Notes: generated from the sequence alone by a model not told the origin. DNA of 64,000 nucleotides from Sinohyriopsis cumingii (GCA_028554795.2 CM068839.1:18872043-18936042); one strand, 5' to 3'; shown: positions 27,957 through 39,198, counted from the stretch's first letter. A program made the numbers and translations.

Positions 27957-29183
27957 TGAAACTCCATGTCATTAAAACCATCACTTCAAGAGAAGTGAGG
28001 TTACACTCCATGTCCCTAAAACAATCCCTTCAAGAGAAGTGAGGTTACACTCCATGTCCCTAAAACAATCCTTTCAAGAGAAGTGAGGTTACACTCCATG
28101 TCCCTAAAACAATCCCTTCAAGAGAAGTGAGGTTACACTCCATGTGCCTAAAACAATCCCTTCAAGAGAAGTGAGGTTACACTCCATGTCCCTAAAACCA
28201 GCCCTTCAAGAGAAGTGAGGTTACACTCCATGTCCCTAAAACAATCCTTTCAAGAGAAGTGAGGTTACACTCCATGTCCCTAAAACCAGCCCTTCAAGAG
28301 AAGTGAGGTTACACTCCATGTCCCTAAAACCAGCCCTTCCAGAGAAGTGAGGTTACATTCCATGTCCCTAAAACCAGCCCTTCAAGAGAAGTGAGGTTAC
28401 ACTCCATGTCCCTAAAACTAGCTCTTCAAGAGAAGTGAACACTCCATGATAATACAACCATAACTTCAAGAGAAGTGAGGTTACACTCAATGTCCCTAAA
28501 ACAATCCCTTCAAGAGATGTGAGGTTACACTCCATGTCCCTAAAAGAATACCTTCAACAGAAGTGAGGTTACACTCCATGTCCCTAAAACTAGCTCTTCA
28601 AGAGAAGTGAACGGGGCCCCGAGTGGCCGAGTGGTCTAAAGCGCTCTTCGTTATGGATCACTGCCATCTCACCTCTGTCTGCGGCGGTTCGAGTCTAAGA
28701 TTCAGCCAATGTGGGCATGTGAGAAAGCTTGCCAGTAGCTTCTCGTGGGTCGGTGGTTCTTTCCGGGGTTTTCCGGGTTCTTCCTCCACCATTAATACTG
28801 GCCGCCATGTATAGCCTATCGTGCTGAAAAATGGCGTTAAACCCCACAACAACAACAAGAAGTGAACACTCCATGATAATACAACCATAACTTCAAGAGA
28901 AGTGAGGTTACACTCCATGTCCCTAAAACAATCCCTTCAAGAGAAGTGAGGTTACACTCCATGTCCCTAAAACAATCCCTTCAAGAGAAGTGAGGTTACA
29001 CTATATGTCTCTAAAACAATCCGTTCAAGAGAAGTGAGGTTACACTCCATGTCCCTAAAACCAGCTCTTCAAGAGAAGTGAACACTCCATGACAATACAA
29101 CCATCCCTTCGAGAGAACTGAGGTTATACTCCATGTCACTACAACCATCACTTCAAAAGAAATGAGGTTACACTCCATAGTTT
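27957..29183. repeat. 44-bp minisatellite, about 22 copies, interrupted by a SINE
   Basis: The unit is ACTCCATGTCCCTAAAAC, then AATCCCTTCAAGAGAAGTG, then AGGTTAC, period 44 (GAGGTTACAC at 27997 and 28041). About 15 units lie left of the SINE at 28613-28857 and about 7 to its right. Some units carry a variant GAACACTCCATGATAATAC. The unit resembles one segment of the adjoining DR1 repeat. Confidence 0.93.
28613..28857 (+). mobile_element. tRNA-derived SINE, family A, full length
   Basis: The element starts GGGGCCCCGAGTGGCCGAGT. A box TGGCCGAGTGG is at 28624-28634 and B box GGTTCGAGTC at 28686-28695, the pol III promoter layout of a tRNA. A body of about 150 bases follows (AAGCTTGCCAGTAGCTTC, GGTTCTTTCCGGGG, ATTAATACTGGCCGCCATG), ending AAAAATGGCGTTAAACCCC and (ACA)n. 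The 10-base target duplication AGAAGTGAAC (28603-28612, 28858-28867) lies inside the 44-bp minisatellite. Confidence 0.95.
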
Positions 29184-29409
29184 GGGGCCCCACGTGGCAG
29201 AGTGGTCTAAAGCGCTCTCCATTACAGATCACTGCCATCTCACCTCTGTCTGCATGGGTTTGAGTCTAGGATTCGGCCAATGTGGGCATGTGAGAAAGCT
29301 TGCCAGCAGCTTCCCATGGGTTGGTGGTTCTTCCTCAACCATTAATACTGGCCGCCATTCATAGCCTATCGTGTGCTGAAAAATGGCATTAAACCTCACA
29401 ATAACAACA
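29184..29409 (+). mobile_element. tRNA-derived SINE, family A, full length
   Basis: Same head, body and tail as the copy 570 bases upstream, with a degraded A box (TGGCAGAGTGG), a B-box GGTTTGAGTC and a 20-base internal deletion around the GGTTCTTCC segment. It is flanked by ACACTCCATAGTTT at 29170-29183 and 29410-29423, so it inserted independently at the edge of the minisatellite. Confidence 0.94.
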
Positions 29410-29419
29410 ACACTCCATA

Positions 29420-29646
29420 GTTTTCAAAATATTTCATTTTGTCCCACATATTCAAAATATTTCACTTTGTCCCACATATTCAAAATATTTCACTTTGTCC
29501 CACATATTCAAAATATTTCACTTTGTCCCACATATTCAAAATATTTCATTTTGTCCCACATATTCAAAATATTTCACTTTGTCCCACATATTCAAAATAT
29601 TTCACTTTGTCCCACATATTCAAAATATTTCACTTTGTCCCACATA
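29420..29646. repeat. 28-bp minisatellite, eight copies
   Basis: The unit TATTCAAAATATTTCACTTT followed by GTCCCACA repeats eight times with almost no variation (CATTTT/CACTTT). Since 28 is not a multiple of three, the same peptide pattern appears in several overlapping frames, all spurious. Confidence 0.96.
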
Positions 29647-30329
29647 CATCATCTACTTGCCTGGGTATAATCTGAAAACTGCCAAAATCAAGAATTTGTT
29701 TCATTTCATCTGATCCAAAGTATAATTCCCAATCAATATACATGTAGCTAGTAATTTTATCATATTTTCAAGTTAGACTTATGCTGTACATGTCTAAATC
29801 CATCTTGTAAACTAACAACAGTGACCAGTTGAGCTAAAAATTGATGATTAACATGTACTTATGAGTGAAATATATAAAATTATTCATGAAATATTTTGTT
29901 CATATATTTTATTCTTTATTTTACAAAAATATCCTAACATTCTCAAACATGAAAATACATGATCTCCCTCCATGCCATGAGACACATAAATATATATCCC
30001 ATCAGGAATCATACAAGCAGCAAGAAAAAATGAGTATTTTGTGTCTTGGAGTAGTACACAGAAACTGCATTACATTTCTTGGTGATGTTATGTACAGTGT
30101 ATGCCTAACTAACTTGTCAATAATGTCAAATTCAAACATCAAGTTATACTTTGTATCCCTACCTAACTTCTCAACAATGTCAAAATCAGTCATCAGGTCA
30201 TTTGATCATGCTAGCTTGTGTTGTTCTATATGATTTTATAATATTTTTTTAAAAAAAATAAAATTTTATAAATTTATTGCAACATATTAGGTAGGGCTGG
30301 CACAATTAATACAATCATCAGCTGATCTA
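29647..30329. other. intron, nothing recognised
   Basis: AT-rich intron before the Penelope-like element. An open frame of 122 codons at 29865-30233 shows no familiar features and no splice context on the plus strand. Confidence 0.5.
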
Positions 30330-31170
30330 CTGGAATAGGTGCTAAAATCCTATGTCATATTAAAACTGGTATACCATATAGCCAGGCCAAAAGATACAGA
30401 CATATTATTTCAGATGATTGTCGATTACAAAATTCACTGAATGAATTAAAAACATATGTCCAAAATAGAAATTATCCTACACATATAACTGATTCTGCGC
30501 TGAACAAAGCCTGTAATCTTACTTAAAATGGGGCTTTAAACACAGCAAAATGTCCAACAGAGAAAACATATAATTCCTTTTACAATACAATATAATCCTT
30601 CATTACCTAATATAAGCCTTATAAATAATAAATATTGCAGTCTCCTAAATTTATCAAATAAAAACAGTGTAAAATCACTTTACAAAAATAAAATAATTCT
30701 TGCTTATAGAAGACCCAAGACTTTGCAAGATTTTATAGTTAGAACTAAACAGACATAAAATTTAAAAAAAACATTTTTCATCATCTAAATGTAACAGACA
30801 CCAGTGCTCTCAATGTGCAAACATAAGAGAAAGTACTTCTTTCAGTAGTACTAAAAGAAGTATTTTCTCTATGTAATAAAACTAAATGCATATCAACTGA
30901 TGTGATTTATTTGATAACCTGTAAAAAATGTAACATGTGTTGGACAAACATTTCAACAAGTTTCTAAGAGAATGAATAATCAGCACTTTCATATAAAAAA
31001 AATATAGAGATCCTCAGTTTTCCTCTAATATTTCAACACACTTTAACACCAATAATCACTCTCTACTCAATTTTTTCTTTCATGCCAATAGATATTGAGC
31101 ATGGAGATATGAAAAGACTCATAACAGAAACTTGTATCCTAATGGCCTTAACACCAATGCACTATAAAAA
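30330..31170 (+). pseudogene. Penelope-like retroelement fragment (RT end to GIY-YIG)
   Basis: Plus-strand frames, broken by stops and shifts, read in order: GIPYSQAKRYRHIISDD, NELKTYVQNRNYPTHI and DSALNKACNLT (C-terminal reverse-transcriptase flank); LAYRRPKTLQDFIVRTKQ; a Cys/His-rich piece CHRHQCSQC; and VIYLITCKKC followed by a shifted CVGQTFQQVSKRMN, the start of a GIY-YIG-type nuclease. YRRPKTLQDFIVR plus the GIY-YIG order is typical of Penelope-like elements. The RT catalytic core is missing. Confidence 0.82.
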
Positions 31171-31314
31171 AAAAAAATTTTAAATTGATAAAATGTATAT
31201 CCTTTATAACAATATAATTATATGTATGACTGTTTGTCTCTATTTTATCTTTATTATTTTACTGATTCAGATTTTATTAGAGATTCATGTATCTTTTTGA
31301 TCCTGTCATATGAA

Positions 31315-31371
<57 letters not shown>

Positions 31372-31570
31372 GTTATGTTGATACTTATCATTTATGATGT
31401 TACATAATGACGTAATTGTTATTTTAATATAAAAAGACGTCATCCATTTCTTTTAAAACATTTTGTGCCTGAAAAAGCATACATTAAATGCAAAACTAGT
31501 TGCACAGAATTATTAGCATTTGTGTTGTTTTTTATCCCAATTCCCAAATAAAATTTATGAAACTCTTCAA
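31171..31570 (+). mobile_element. probable 3' untranslated part of the Penelope-like element
   Basis: After the nuclease remnant come a (TA)n tract (31319-31367) and then GACGTCATCCATTTC and GTGCCTGAAAAAGCATACAT with AATGCAAAACTAGTTGCACA, which looks like a conserved element end. The assignment rests on position only; the right boundary is unclear. Confidence 0.4.
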
Positions 31571-31730
31571 ATAATTTCAATCGATTGTGTGCCAAAGCTC
31601 ACAAAGCTAGAAATAATTCAACCGATTTTATAAATTTCAATACAAATGGGCACTTCTGTAAAATCCTGTCAATTTATTTTCATGTCCTAAAATGAAGGGG
31701 AAAAAATCGTATTAAAATTGTTAAAGTTTC

Positions 31731-31896
31731 TTTGTATCCCACTACAACAATAGGTGAACACTGGTGAATCCACATTTGTATCCCACAACAATGTGAACAC
31801 TGGTGGATCCACATTTGTATCCCACAACAATGTGAACACTGGTGGATCCGCATTTGTATCCCACAACAATGTGAACACTGGTGGATCCACTTTTGT
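31731..31896. repeat. 39-bp minisatellite, four copies
   Basis: The unit TTTGTATCCCACAACAATGT followed by GAACACTGGTGGATCCACA repeats with a 39-base period; the first copy has 5 extra bases. It yields a minus-strand open frame of repeated CGIQMWIHQCSHC, which I consider spurious. Confidence 0.9.
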
Positions 31897-31924
31897 GCAA
31901 CAGCATTAACTTCTGAATAACAGA

Positions 31925-32060
31925 ACGTAACCAAATGACACTGACTGTAAGTGACCAAATGACACTGACTATAAGTAACTAAATGACACTGACCATAAGT
32001 GAGCAAGTGACACTGACTATACATGACCAAACCACACTGACCATAAGTGATCAGTTAAAT
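31925..32060. repeat. 24-bp minisatellite, five copies
   Basis: The unit AAGTGACCAAATGACACTGA followed by CTAT repeats five times with increasing divergence, immediately beside the 39-bp array. Confidence 0.85.
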
Positions 32061-33024
32061 TCTGTGGATCGTATGTAACAAAGAATATGTGATTCCTGCT
32101 GTACCAGTGCAAATGTACTGTATATCCACTATAATAGAGACAATCTTAATATAGTCTAACCAGTCAAACAGGTCTTCAGCAATCATCTTGCAAAGTAATA
32201 AAAATGACCTCCCAAGACAGTTGGCTGTTTAATACAAGTTTACTTCAACATTTGGTGTAAAGGGCCTCCATAAAGTGGCTGTTTAAGACAGATGATTGCT
32301 TAATATGTGTGACCTTCATGGCAGGTTTAACTGCGCTCAATATTTACATTCTCTATTCTATCAACAAAAACATGTTTATAAATGATTTAAATGCTTTCTT
32401 TAATGCTTTTCAAAGGGTTTCCTTTTGGATTTGGGTTGGGGATATGGGATGTAACTGGGGCATATGACACTTATGATTTTGAATACTGGTTCATGGAAAG
32501 GGATCTGAATGATAACTCCTCTTTCAACATGTTTCTGAAAACATTCGCTGGAACAATCAGGAAATAGAACCTTAGGGTTTTAACTCCTTCCTGGTGCTCC
32601 AGCAAATGTTGCATACAACCAACCACGTTTAATCCCTATAATGAAAATACTGTGGATTTTTTTCTCTCTCTGTGTGATTTTAGCTAATGATTTAGGCAAT
32701 TGACTTCAAAGTAGTAAAAATGTTATACACACTTTAGTCATAATCTAGGAACATGTTGTTCATTCAACCCTATTAAATAAACAAAAGAATAAACAAACAA
32801 ACAAATCAATAAAATCTTAACAAAGAAATAATGAAATAAAAATTAACTGAAATAAGTAAAAGACACCTCTTACCCAATTTGATTGCAAGTACTTGCAAAA
32901 TTGAAATAAAAATTGTTCTTAACCTTTTCACACAAAATTTAAGATAAAAATTAAACTTACATGCATCTCAATATGATTTAATATATACAGAACTCTAAGG
33001 ATTCTATGTCTAGGAAAAACTTCA
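32061..33024. other. intron, possible old hairpin-element copy
   Basis: Around 32140-32335 the words ACAGTTGGCTGTTTAATACA, AAAGTGGCTGTTTAAGACAG and CATGGCAGGTTTAACTG recall the hairpin element at 62262-62445, strongly diverged. An (AAAC)n-like patch lies at 32781-32802. Confidence 0.35.
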
Positions 33025-33260
33025 TTTTACATGTATGTAACAAGTCTAAATAATCTAAAATATACTATTCCCATCAATTCATATTATATGGGTGTCAAAA
33101 GTCTAAATATTCTTAAACAATATTCCCAATCAACCAATTTTACATGTGTATAACAAGTCTAAAAAGTGCAAAACACACAATCCCATTCAAGTTATTTTAC
33201 ATGTGTGTAACAAGTCTAAATAATCCAACACACATCATTCCCATTCAACTCATTTGAACT
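33025..33260. repeat. degenerate tandem repeat of about 62 bases, four copies
   Basis: The marker TTTTACATGTGTGTAACAAG followed by TCTAAATAATC recurs near 33025, 33085 (poor), 33130 and 33190, each time followed by CATTCCCATTCAA. Clearly tandem but old. Confidence 0.7.
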
Positions 33261-33456
33261 GATACATGGAAAATAAGATTTAAAATTATCTGCACTGGGC
33301 TCCAGTAAACCAGTCCTCTTGTCCTGACCAGATGAAAATGGCCGGACTGGGTAAAACTTGACTATAATGCGTCCCTGGCTTGAACAGATGCAGATTCACA
33401 TGTTGGGAATAAATATGAATGTCTATTCTAACCCGTAACAAGCGCAACATCGCTTA

Positions 33457-33460
<4 letters not shown>

Positions 33461-33494
<34 letters not shown>

Positions 33495-33757
33495 TTTGGA
33501 CTTTTAACGTAGCTTTAACAATTTTTCAGTCATATCGCTACGATGTCTGCAGTGTGGCAATTTACAGTGATGTCTAGCACTGGGGCATCATGCTGCAGAC
33601 ATGTAGCATGATGTCCCACCCAGTCACATTATCCTGACACCAGACCAACCAGTCCTAACACTAACCTCTAAATGCTGAGCGCCAAGTGAGGCAGCTGTCT
33701 GTACTATTTTTGTAAGTCTTTGGTATTACTCAGCAGGGGATCAAACCCACGACCTCC
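33461..33757 (-). mobile_element. tRNA-derived SINE, family B, with (GT)n end
   Basis: On the minus strand this is family B cut just upstream of the B box (GGGAGGTCGTGGGTTTGATC), then the shared body and an end TAAAAGTCCAAATCAC running into (AC)16, seen on the plus strand as (GT)n at 33461-33492. The 8-base flank CTTAACAT is repeated at 33453-33460 and 33758-33765. The A-box half is missing, so this is a 5'-truncated insertion. Confidence 0.88.
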
Positions 33758-33765
33758 CTTAACAT

Positions 33766-34289
33766 TAAGCATGTATAAATTATAAACAACCATTCCCTAT
33801 TTTGCCTCCTTGTCAGTCTATAACTTGCTGCAATGGGAACAACCCCATATTTTCTTATGAAGTTATCTGATGTTACAGGGTTCCTGCACCAGAATTTAGT
33901 TTCCAGTTTTCCAGAAGATTTTAATGAGAAAATTACAAATTTCAGAAGTCATTTCTTAAGTGTGATACTTTGATTAAAGATGCAATACTGTAGCTGCAGT
34001 GTAAAAATAACATATTTTGTCTAGCAAAATTTTTAGTTTAGCATTTTAATATAAATAACAAAAAGTAATTTTCAAGGAGGTTTCCAGGATATTTTCACTG
34101 AATTCAAATTCCAGCTGGACTCCAGGACCTCCTTAAAAATCAGGAGGGTGCAGGAACCCTGACATAAGCATGATACTGAAATGGGTAATTATTATTAACA
34201 TTATGTTCCAGTTTCAAACCTAATTTTAGGCATCATTTTGAGCTGGAGAAAGTTTCCCCTTCAACAAGCTATTACACATCACCTTCAAG
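33766..34289. other. intron, nothing recognised
   Basis: AT-rich; two related phrases (GTTCCTGCACCAGAATTTAG and CAGGAACCCTGACATAAG) form a loose inverted pair at 33880-34165, possibly a short foldback repeat. Confidence 0.35.
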
Positions 34290-34990
34290 AAGCTATTACA
34301 TGGATGTCAGATTGGTACCATTTATATTTAGGACCATGCAGACATCATCTGAATCGAAAAACTTAAGTCAATCTGACCATCTATTCAGGAGAAGTACATA
34401 CAGCAGGAATTTCAAGACAGCCATCATAGCAGCCATATTCAATGTACTCTGGCACCATTTTCATTTGGATCAGCTAGACAACAATTCAAGTCTAATGATG
34501 AAAATCAAATGTTGATATAACCATCCATTTAGGAGGTGTATACATAATATTTTCAAGATGGTTGCCATGGCAGCCATATTGAACATCAGATCAACACCAT
34601 TTTTATTAAGCAAAAAGTAGACATATTTTAATGAAAACCCAAAGCTGATATGACCATCAATTCAGAAGAAGCAGCAATAAGATTTTAAAGATGGCTGTAG
34701 TGGTGGTCATGTTGGAAGACAAATGGTACCATTTTCATTCTGAACCAACTAGACATCATAAAACATCTTTTAGTGAAAACCCCATGTTGTTATGACCATC
34801 CATTCAGGAGTAGTGATAAGAGGCAGCTGTTGTGGCCACATTTTGATGTCCAAGCAGCACTATTTTTATTTAGGATCAAATAGACCATGGAATGAATGTG
34901 TGTGTATAGTTTCAAGGCAATCCTCCAAGAGGGAGTAACAATAACAAACTTGTACTAACGGATGGACAGACAAATGATGACAGACAATTT
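34290..34990 (+). repeat. dispersed repeat, family DR1, about four units
   Basis: Units share CACCATTTTCATTTGGATCA, CTAGACATCATAAAACATC, GATATAACCATCCATTTAGG and CAAGATGGTTGCCATGGCAG. The last part, CAAGCAGCACTATTTTTATT then AATCCTCCAAGAGGGAGTAA and ACGGATGGACAGACAAATGA, matches the end of the array at 25340-25985. Confidence 0.75.
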
Positions 34991-35104
34991 AATAATTAAG
35001 GAATTCCATGTTTTCTCATTTCACATTTGTTTACCTACATTTAATGTTTATGTAATAAATTTAAGAAATATCTGGCCAACATTTTAATTTTATGGTAAAA
35101 ACAT

Positions 35105-35310
35105 TGCTGGATTTGACAGCGTTTTTCAGCAGATAAGAGTGTATGCATGGCAGCCAGGACATTTCATAGAGGAAGACCCCAGGAAGAGCCCCTGATTCAT
35201 GGGAAGTGGCAAGCTTTTACACACACCTATGTTGGTCAAGCCGAGACTCAAATCCAGGCAAACAGAGATCTGTAAAGATGAGTGCTTTATATCAATCTGC
35301 AACCTGGCAT
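35105..35310 (-). mobile_element. degenerate SINE, probably family A
   Basis: On the plus strand, GACAGCGTTTTTCAGCAGAT, GCATGGCAGCCAGGAC, AGGAAGAGCCCCTGATTCAT, GGCAAGCTTTTACACAC and GTTGGTCAAGCCGAGACTCA follow the family-A minus-strand order, with an estimated 25-30 percent divergence. An old copy about 500 bases from a young one. Confidence 0.7.
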
Positions 35311-35793
35311 CCCCAATAAAGTATCAAGTATAAATATATTATGGATTTCCTTTTGAATTAAATTATTTTTCTATGGACATAGAGATGGACTTCATCAGTT
35401 ATCTCACACATAAACACACACACACACACACACTTATAACTGAATCCACATTTTCAAATTTTCAAATACTATAATGATGCAAATTTTTAACAAGTACATA
35501 CCAACAAGGTAACATTTATAGTAGTAGGTATTAAAATAAAAGTTTATAATCTGTCAATTTGAATTGATAATCTAATCTTCATATGGAATGGATCACTAGA
35601 ACATCAATAAATATCACAATGACCTTATTAACCCTGAAAATGGTATTGATCAAACTGCATAAACCCACATCTACCATTGCAAAACATGCAAGCAGACCTG
35701 CATCTATGCATAGACCCACATCTACCATTCCAAAACATGCAAGCAGGCCTGCATCTATGCAGTTTGTTTGCAGTAATAAGAACAGAAAACATG
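35311..35793. other. intron with (CA)n and a 50-bp duplication
   Basis: A (CA)n tract lies at 35413-35433. The phrase CCCACATCTACCATTGCAAA with ACATGCAAGCAGACCTGCAT is duplicated at about 35664-35708 and 35714-35758. Confidence 0.7.
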
Positions 35794-35807
35794 TACCCTG
35801 ATCTGCT

Positions 35808-36068
35808 TTTTTTTGTTGTTGTTGTTGTTGTTGTTGTTTAACGCCATTTTTCAGCACACGATAGGCTATACATGGCGGCCAGTATTAATGGTGGAGGAAG
35901 AACCTGGGAAATCCCCAGAAAGAACCACCGACCCTCGAGAAGCTACTGGCAAGCTTTCTCACATACCCACATTGGCCGAATCCGAGACTTGAACCCACGC
36001 AGACAGAGGTGAGATGGCAGTGATCCGTAACGGAGAGCGCTTCAGACCACTCGGCCACTTGGGGCCCC
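35808..36068 (-). mobile_element. tRNA-derived SINE, family A, intact and young
   Basis: Full family-A element on the minus strand from GGGGCCCCAAGTGGCCGAGT to a (CAA)n/(A)n tail. A box TGGCCGAGTGG is intact and the B box reads GGTTCAAGTC. A perfect 14-base duplication TACCCTGATCTGCT flanks it (35794-35807, 36069-36082). The perfect flank and complete body make it the best-preserved copy here. Confidence 0.96.
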
Positions 36069-36082
36069 TACCCTGATCTGCT

Positions 36083-37041
36083 GACACAATATGCAATAGC
36101 ATATAAGGGTCTATGTTGTTTGTAGTTTAACCAGATTTACCAGCAAATATGTATGGTATATATGCTCTTCATTTATTTTAAAAATACACATTCAGATTAT
36201 GAGATAAATATCAACCATTATTCTGATTCTATATTTTTAATGGGGGACAAAAAATAACAATACAAACACAGCTACATGTAATAAAAACAGAGATGGTGTG
36301 CTCCCACTAATGCAATAAATTAAACTGTGCTGTCTTATCACCATTTGTGCAAATTTTCACACATGAGTGTATTATTTACCTTTATTTTCTGTTGTAAAAA
36401 AAGATAAAAATATTTAAAAGAAGAACCATGTAGTGAGGTGTAAATTCAGTATATCTCATGAGAATATGGGTATAAGATGAAGGAAATGTACATACGCTGT
36501 ACACTAAAGTCTTATATAAGACAAATATATTCATTGCATTTTACCCAACTCTTGCAAGTCAAAACTGTAGTTATCTGTCATGTGCTTTTCACAGTCATCA
36601 AATAAAACAAGTGACACTCTTTTTGTCTAGCATGCATCTCATATAGCCAGAAAGTAAAATACTTTAACATTAGGCTTAATATGAAACAAATTTCACTCTG
36701 ACCTTAATCTAGGATGAGGATATACAGATGGATGCACTGACATACTGATACACACACACACCATAGAGATCTTAATGTCAAGTTTCTGCCACAGTGGGCT
36801 GAACAATAAATTACATTATTATATACCTATCAAATTTCTACCAAGGAATGAACCAGAATTGTACTGTCAACTCCCAAATGTATGAAAATTATTGAGTCAT
36901 TTCCTGACCTCGTACTACCATATTCTAAAACCAAGGCTGAAATTAATTTTTGCTCCAGGTTTCCTGGTTACAACTGAACAAACTCAAATAATTGTCCAAC
37001 AAATGGAAATGACTGTAGACCAAGTAATGCTATTACTCAAT
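36083..37041. other. intron, nothing recognised
   Basis: AT-rich intron with no array, SINE or exon identified. Confidence 0.6.
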
Positions 37042-37415
37042 GTGCCATAAAACAGTGTATACTCTGATCTTGTGTCACATAATGCACAATGACAGTGTAT
37101 ACTCTGATCTTCTTTCACATAATGCACAATAGCAGTGTATACTCTGATCTTGTGTCACATAATGCACAATGACAGTGTATACTCTGATCTTGTGTCACAT
37201 AATGCACAATAACAGTGTATACTCTGATCTTGTGTCACATAATGCATGACAACAGTGTATACTCTGATCTTGTGTCACATAATGCACAATAACAGTGTAT
37301 GCTCTAATCTTGTATCACATAATGTACCAGAAAACAAACAGTGTATGCACTGAACTGCTCTCACATAATGTGACATAAAACAGTGTATACATTGAACTGC
37401 TGTACATAATGTGCC
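37042..37415. repeat. 40-bp minisatellite, seven good and two decayed copies
   Basis: ACAGTGTATACTCTGATCTT followed by GTGTCACATAATGCACAATG repeats every 40 bases from 37052 to 37292, then decays into two diverged copies. Homogeneous centre and decayed right edge, as expected from unequal exchange. Confidence 0.92.
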
Positions 37416-38991
37416 TTACGGCAACAATGCAGAACAACTGTTGTATAATATGCCATAAAACAAACAATGCAGGCCCTAAATTAAAGGTGCAATGCTGCCC
37501 TGGTATCCTTTCTACAGATGAGTACATATTACTCATGTGCATATAGTGATCACTTCATTTACTGCTGTTCTATATAATTTATTTGGTTAAACTATAAATT
37601 AAAACATTAGCCACAACTTTATGTCATTGATTCTGACTGAAATTTAGTTCTGCACCATTCATGCTATTTCATTAATCATTCACAAACAAGTTGGCAGCAA
37701 AAGATAACTAAACTTGAAATTTTACTGATTGACAATACTGATCATTTTCCATCTTTCCATGCAATATGGCACAAGTACTATTGTGAACACTAATATTTTC
37801 AACATTCCCTTCTGGTGTTACAATTTTTTTATACACCTTATTGTAAAATTTTTATACAGGACAACAAATTTATCTTATGGATTATCATATATAAACTAAA
37901 ATATACCTAAAAGGCTAGTGGACCTATGCTTATAATTTAATGATTTTAACAAGACCATACAATCTGTGACTATTAGTAATAAATTTGGTAAAAGAAAATG
38001 GACATTATGCCACGGACATGGAGAAACTGAGATTCTTCTGAGTAAAAGAGTTTCATGCTAGTTTTTCAAAGCAAGGTACAAAAGCATGTAAATTTTGTAA
38101 CGTAACAAAAAATAAACACTTTTTATCATATTTAATAACCATAATGTCCATCCATAAGGGACAGTGAGTGACACACTACATGGAAGGATTTTGATCATAT
38201 ATGTTTTGCCCCCATAAATGTTATATGGACAATAAGAAATCATAGAAAATCCAGTTTTCACCAGTGTAGTATAGAGCAGGCATTTGATAATACTAAATAT
38301 TTATATATCACATGATATATTCCTGTGCAATGATTGGCTGACTACAGAGATCTAGTAGAGGACAGTAAGACATAAGCATTTCCCCTTGGTTATGGGATGC
38401 TGTACCTAACTACATGAATTTTACCTCTACAAGCGGGCACTATTCCAGATGTGAATGTTATTTAATGTCACATGGCATCATATGATGTCATATAATTTTA
38501 TCTAGTATTTCTTTCTCTCTTGGGAACTGTTTCCTACTGTGTTGTCTGGTGGTGTATAGGAAAATACTTCCCTTAAGAATACAAAACAACAATAGAATTG
38601 TACATTACCTTGACCTAATTGCCAGCAGGAAAAATATGTTTGTTCCAGGCATACTTTGCAACATTATCATTAGACACTTTTCAGAATGTTCTTTATGTCA
38701 TTTACTTTTAGTGACTTCCAATTGATAGTAATAAGACCTATATCACTGAATTTTTTTGGAAATCAGTGAAAATGATTGGACTGGAATCTGGAAGCCTAAT
38801 CCTTTATTATTTTCAACAGTGAATAATCCAAACTGATAAATTGGGAAAGAAAAAGAACTGTAAATATCAAATTAATTTGAATGTGAATTCTGCATAATTT
38901 GAAAACATTTTATTTCGCAACTATGGACAATTTGTACTGGGATATAGACCTTATTTGACACTTGAGGATCCAATAAAATTTGTTTCATTAC
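37416..38991. other. intron, nothing recognised
   Basis: AT-rich intron downstream (in transcript terms) of exon 38992-39198. A short patch of near-repeats CACATGGCATCATATGATGT lies at 38470-38490. Confidence 0.6.
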
Positions 38992-39198
38992 CTCATTAGC
39001 ACCATCAGTGTCAGCAAGTTTATGCATAAGAATATCTCGCTGCTCACTGAGCTGCATTGCTGCAGCTTCCTGCCTGTGTTGGGATCGTAGAAGTCGACGC
39101 AATGTGCGGTTGGTGGCATCAAAGTCTGCCAGCTTCTCCAAAAGCATGTCTTTCTGTTTGGACAGTCGGGCCATATCTGATGTAGTCATTTTGTTTTC
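38992..39198 (-). CDS. ODF2: ODF2 exon, coiled coil (best-conserved)
   Basis: The exon has 69 codons, phase 0 at both ends. The acceptor is TTCCATTTCAG and the donor is GAG|GTAATG. It begins ENKMTTSDMARLSKQKD and contains FDATNRTLRRLLRSQH and LSEQRDILMHKLADTDGANE. These align directly with human ODF2 (MTCTDI...RQKELLLQKL, TNRTLRDLLREQH, LLKRLAESDSEKA). This exon gave the family identification. Its phase-0 start also makes it a possible acceptor for the candidate alternative first exon at 43354-43443. On the plus strand an open frame overlaps it but is only a shadow. Confidence 0.96.

Noticed and set aside
28623-28700. A true tRNA gene with intact A and B boxes
   Set aside because: It is the head of a repeated SINE with body, tail and target duplication, and the same head recurs at 29184, 35808 and 58053.
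27957-29183. CRISPR-like regular repeats (also the 40- and 44-base arrays elsewhere)
   Set aside because: The units are contiguous with no unique spacers, and the surroundings are eukaryotic introns.
29383-29713. Three overlapping frames encoding HIFKIFHFVP-type repeats
   Set aside because: A 28-base repeat read in successive frames; no start, splice or conservation evidence.
29865-30233. 122-codon plus-strand open frame
   Set aside because: AT-rich chance frame without domain, promoter or splice evidence.
31687-32030. Cys/His repeat frame (HQCSHCCGIQMW) resembling a zinc-binding array
   Set aside because: The 39-bp period is a multiple of three and produces it; four copies only, and the residue spacing fits no zinc-finger family.
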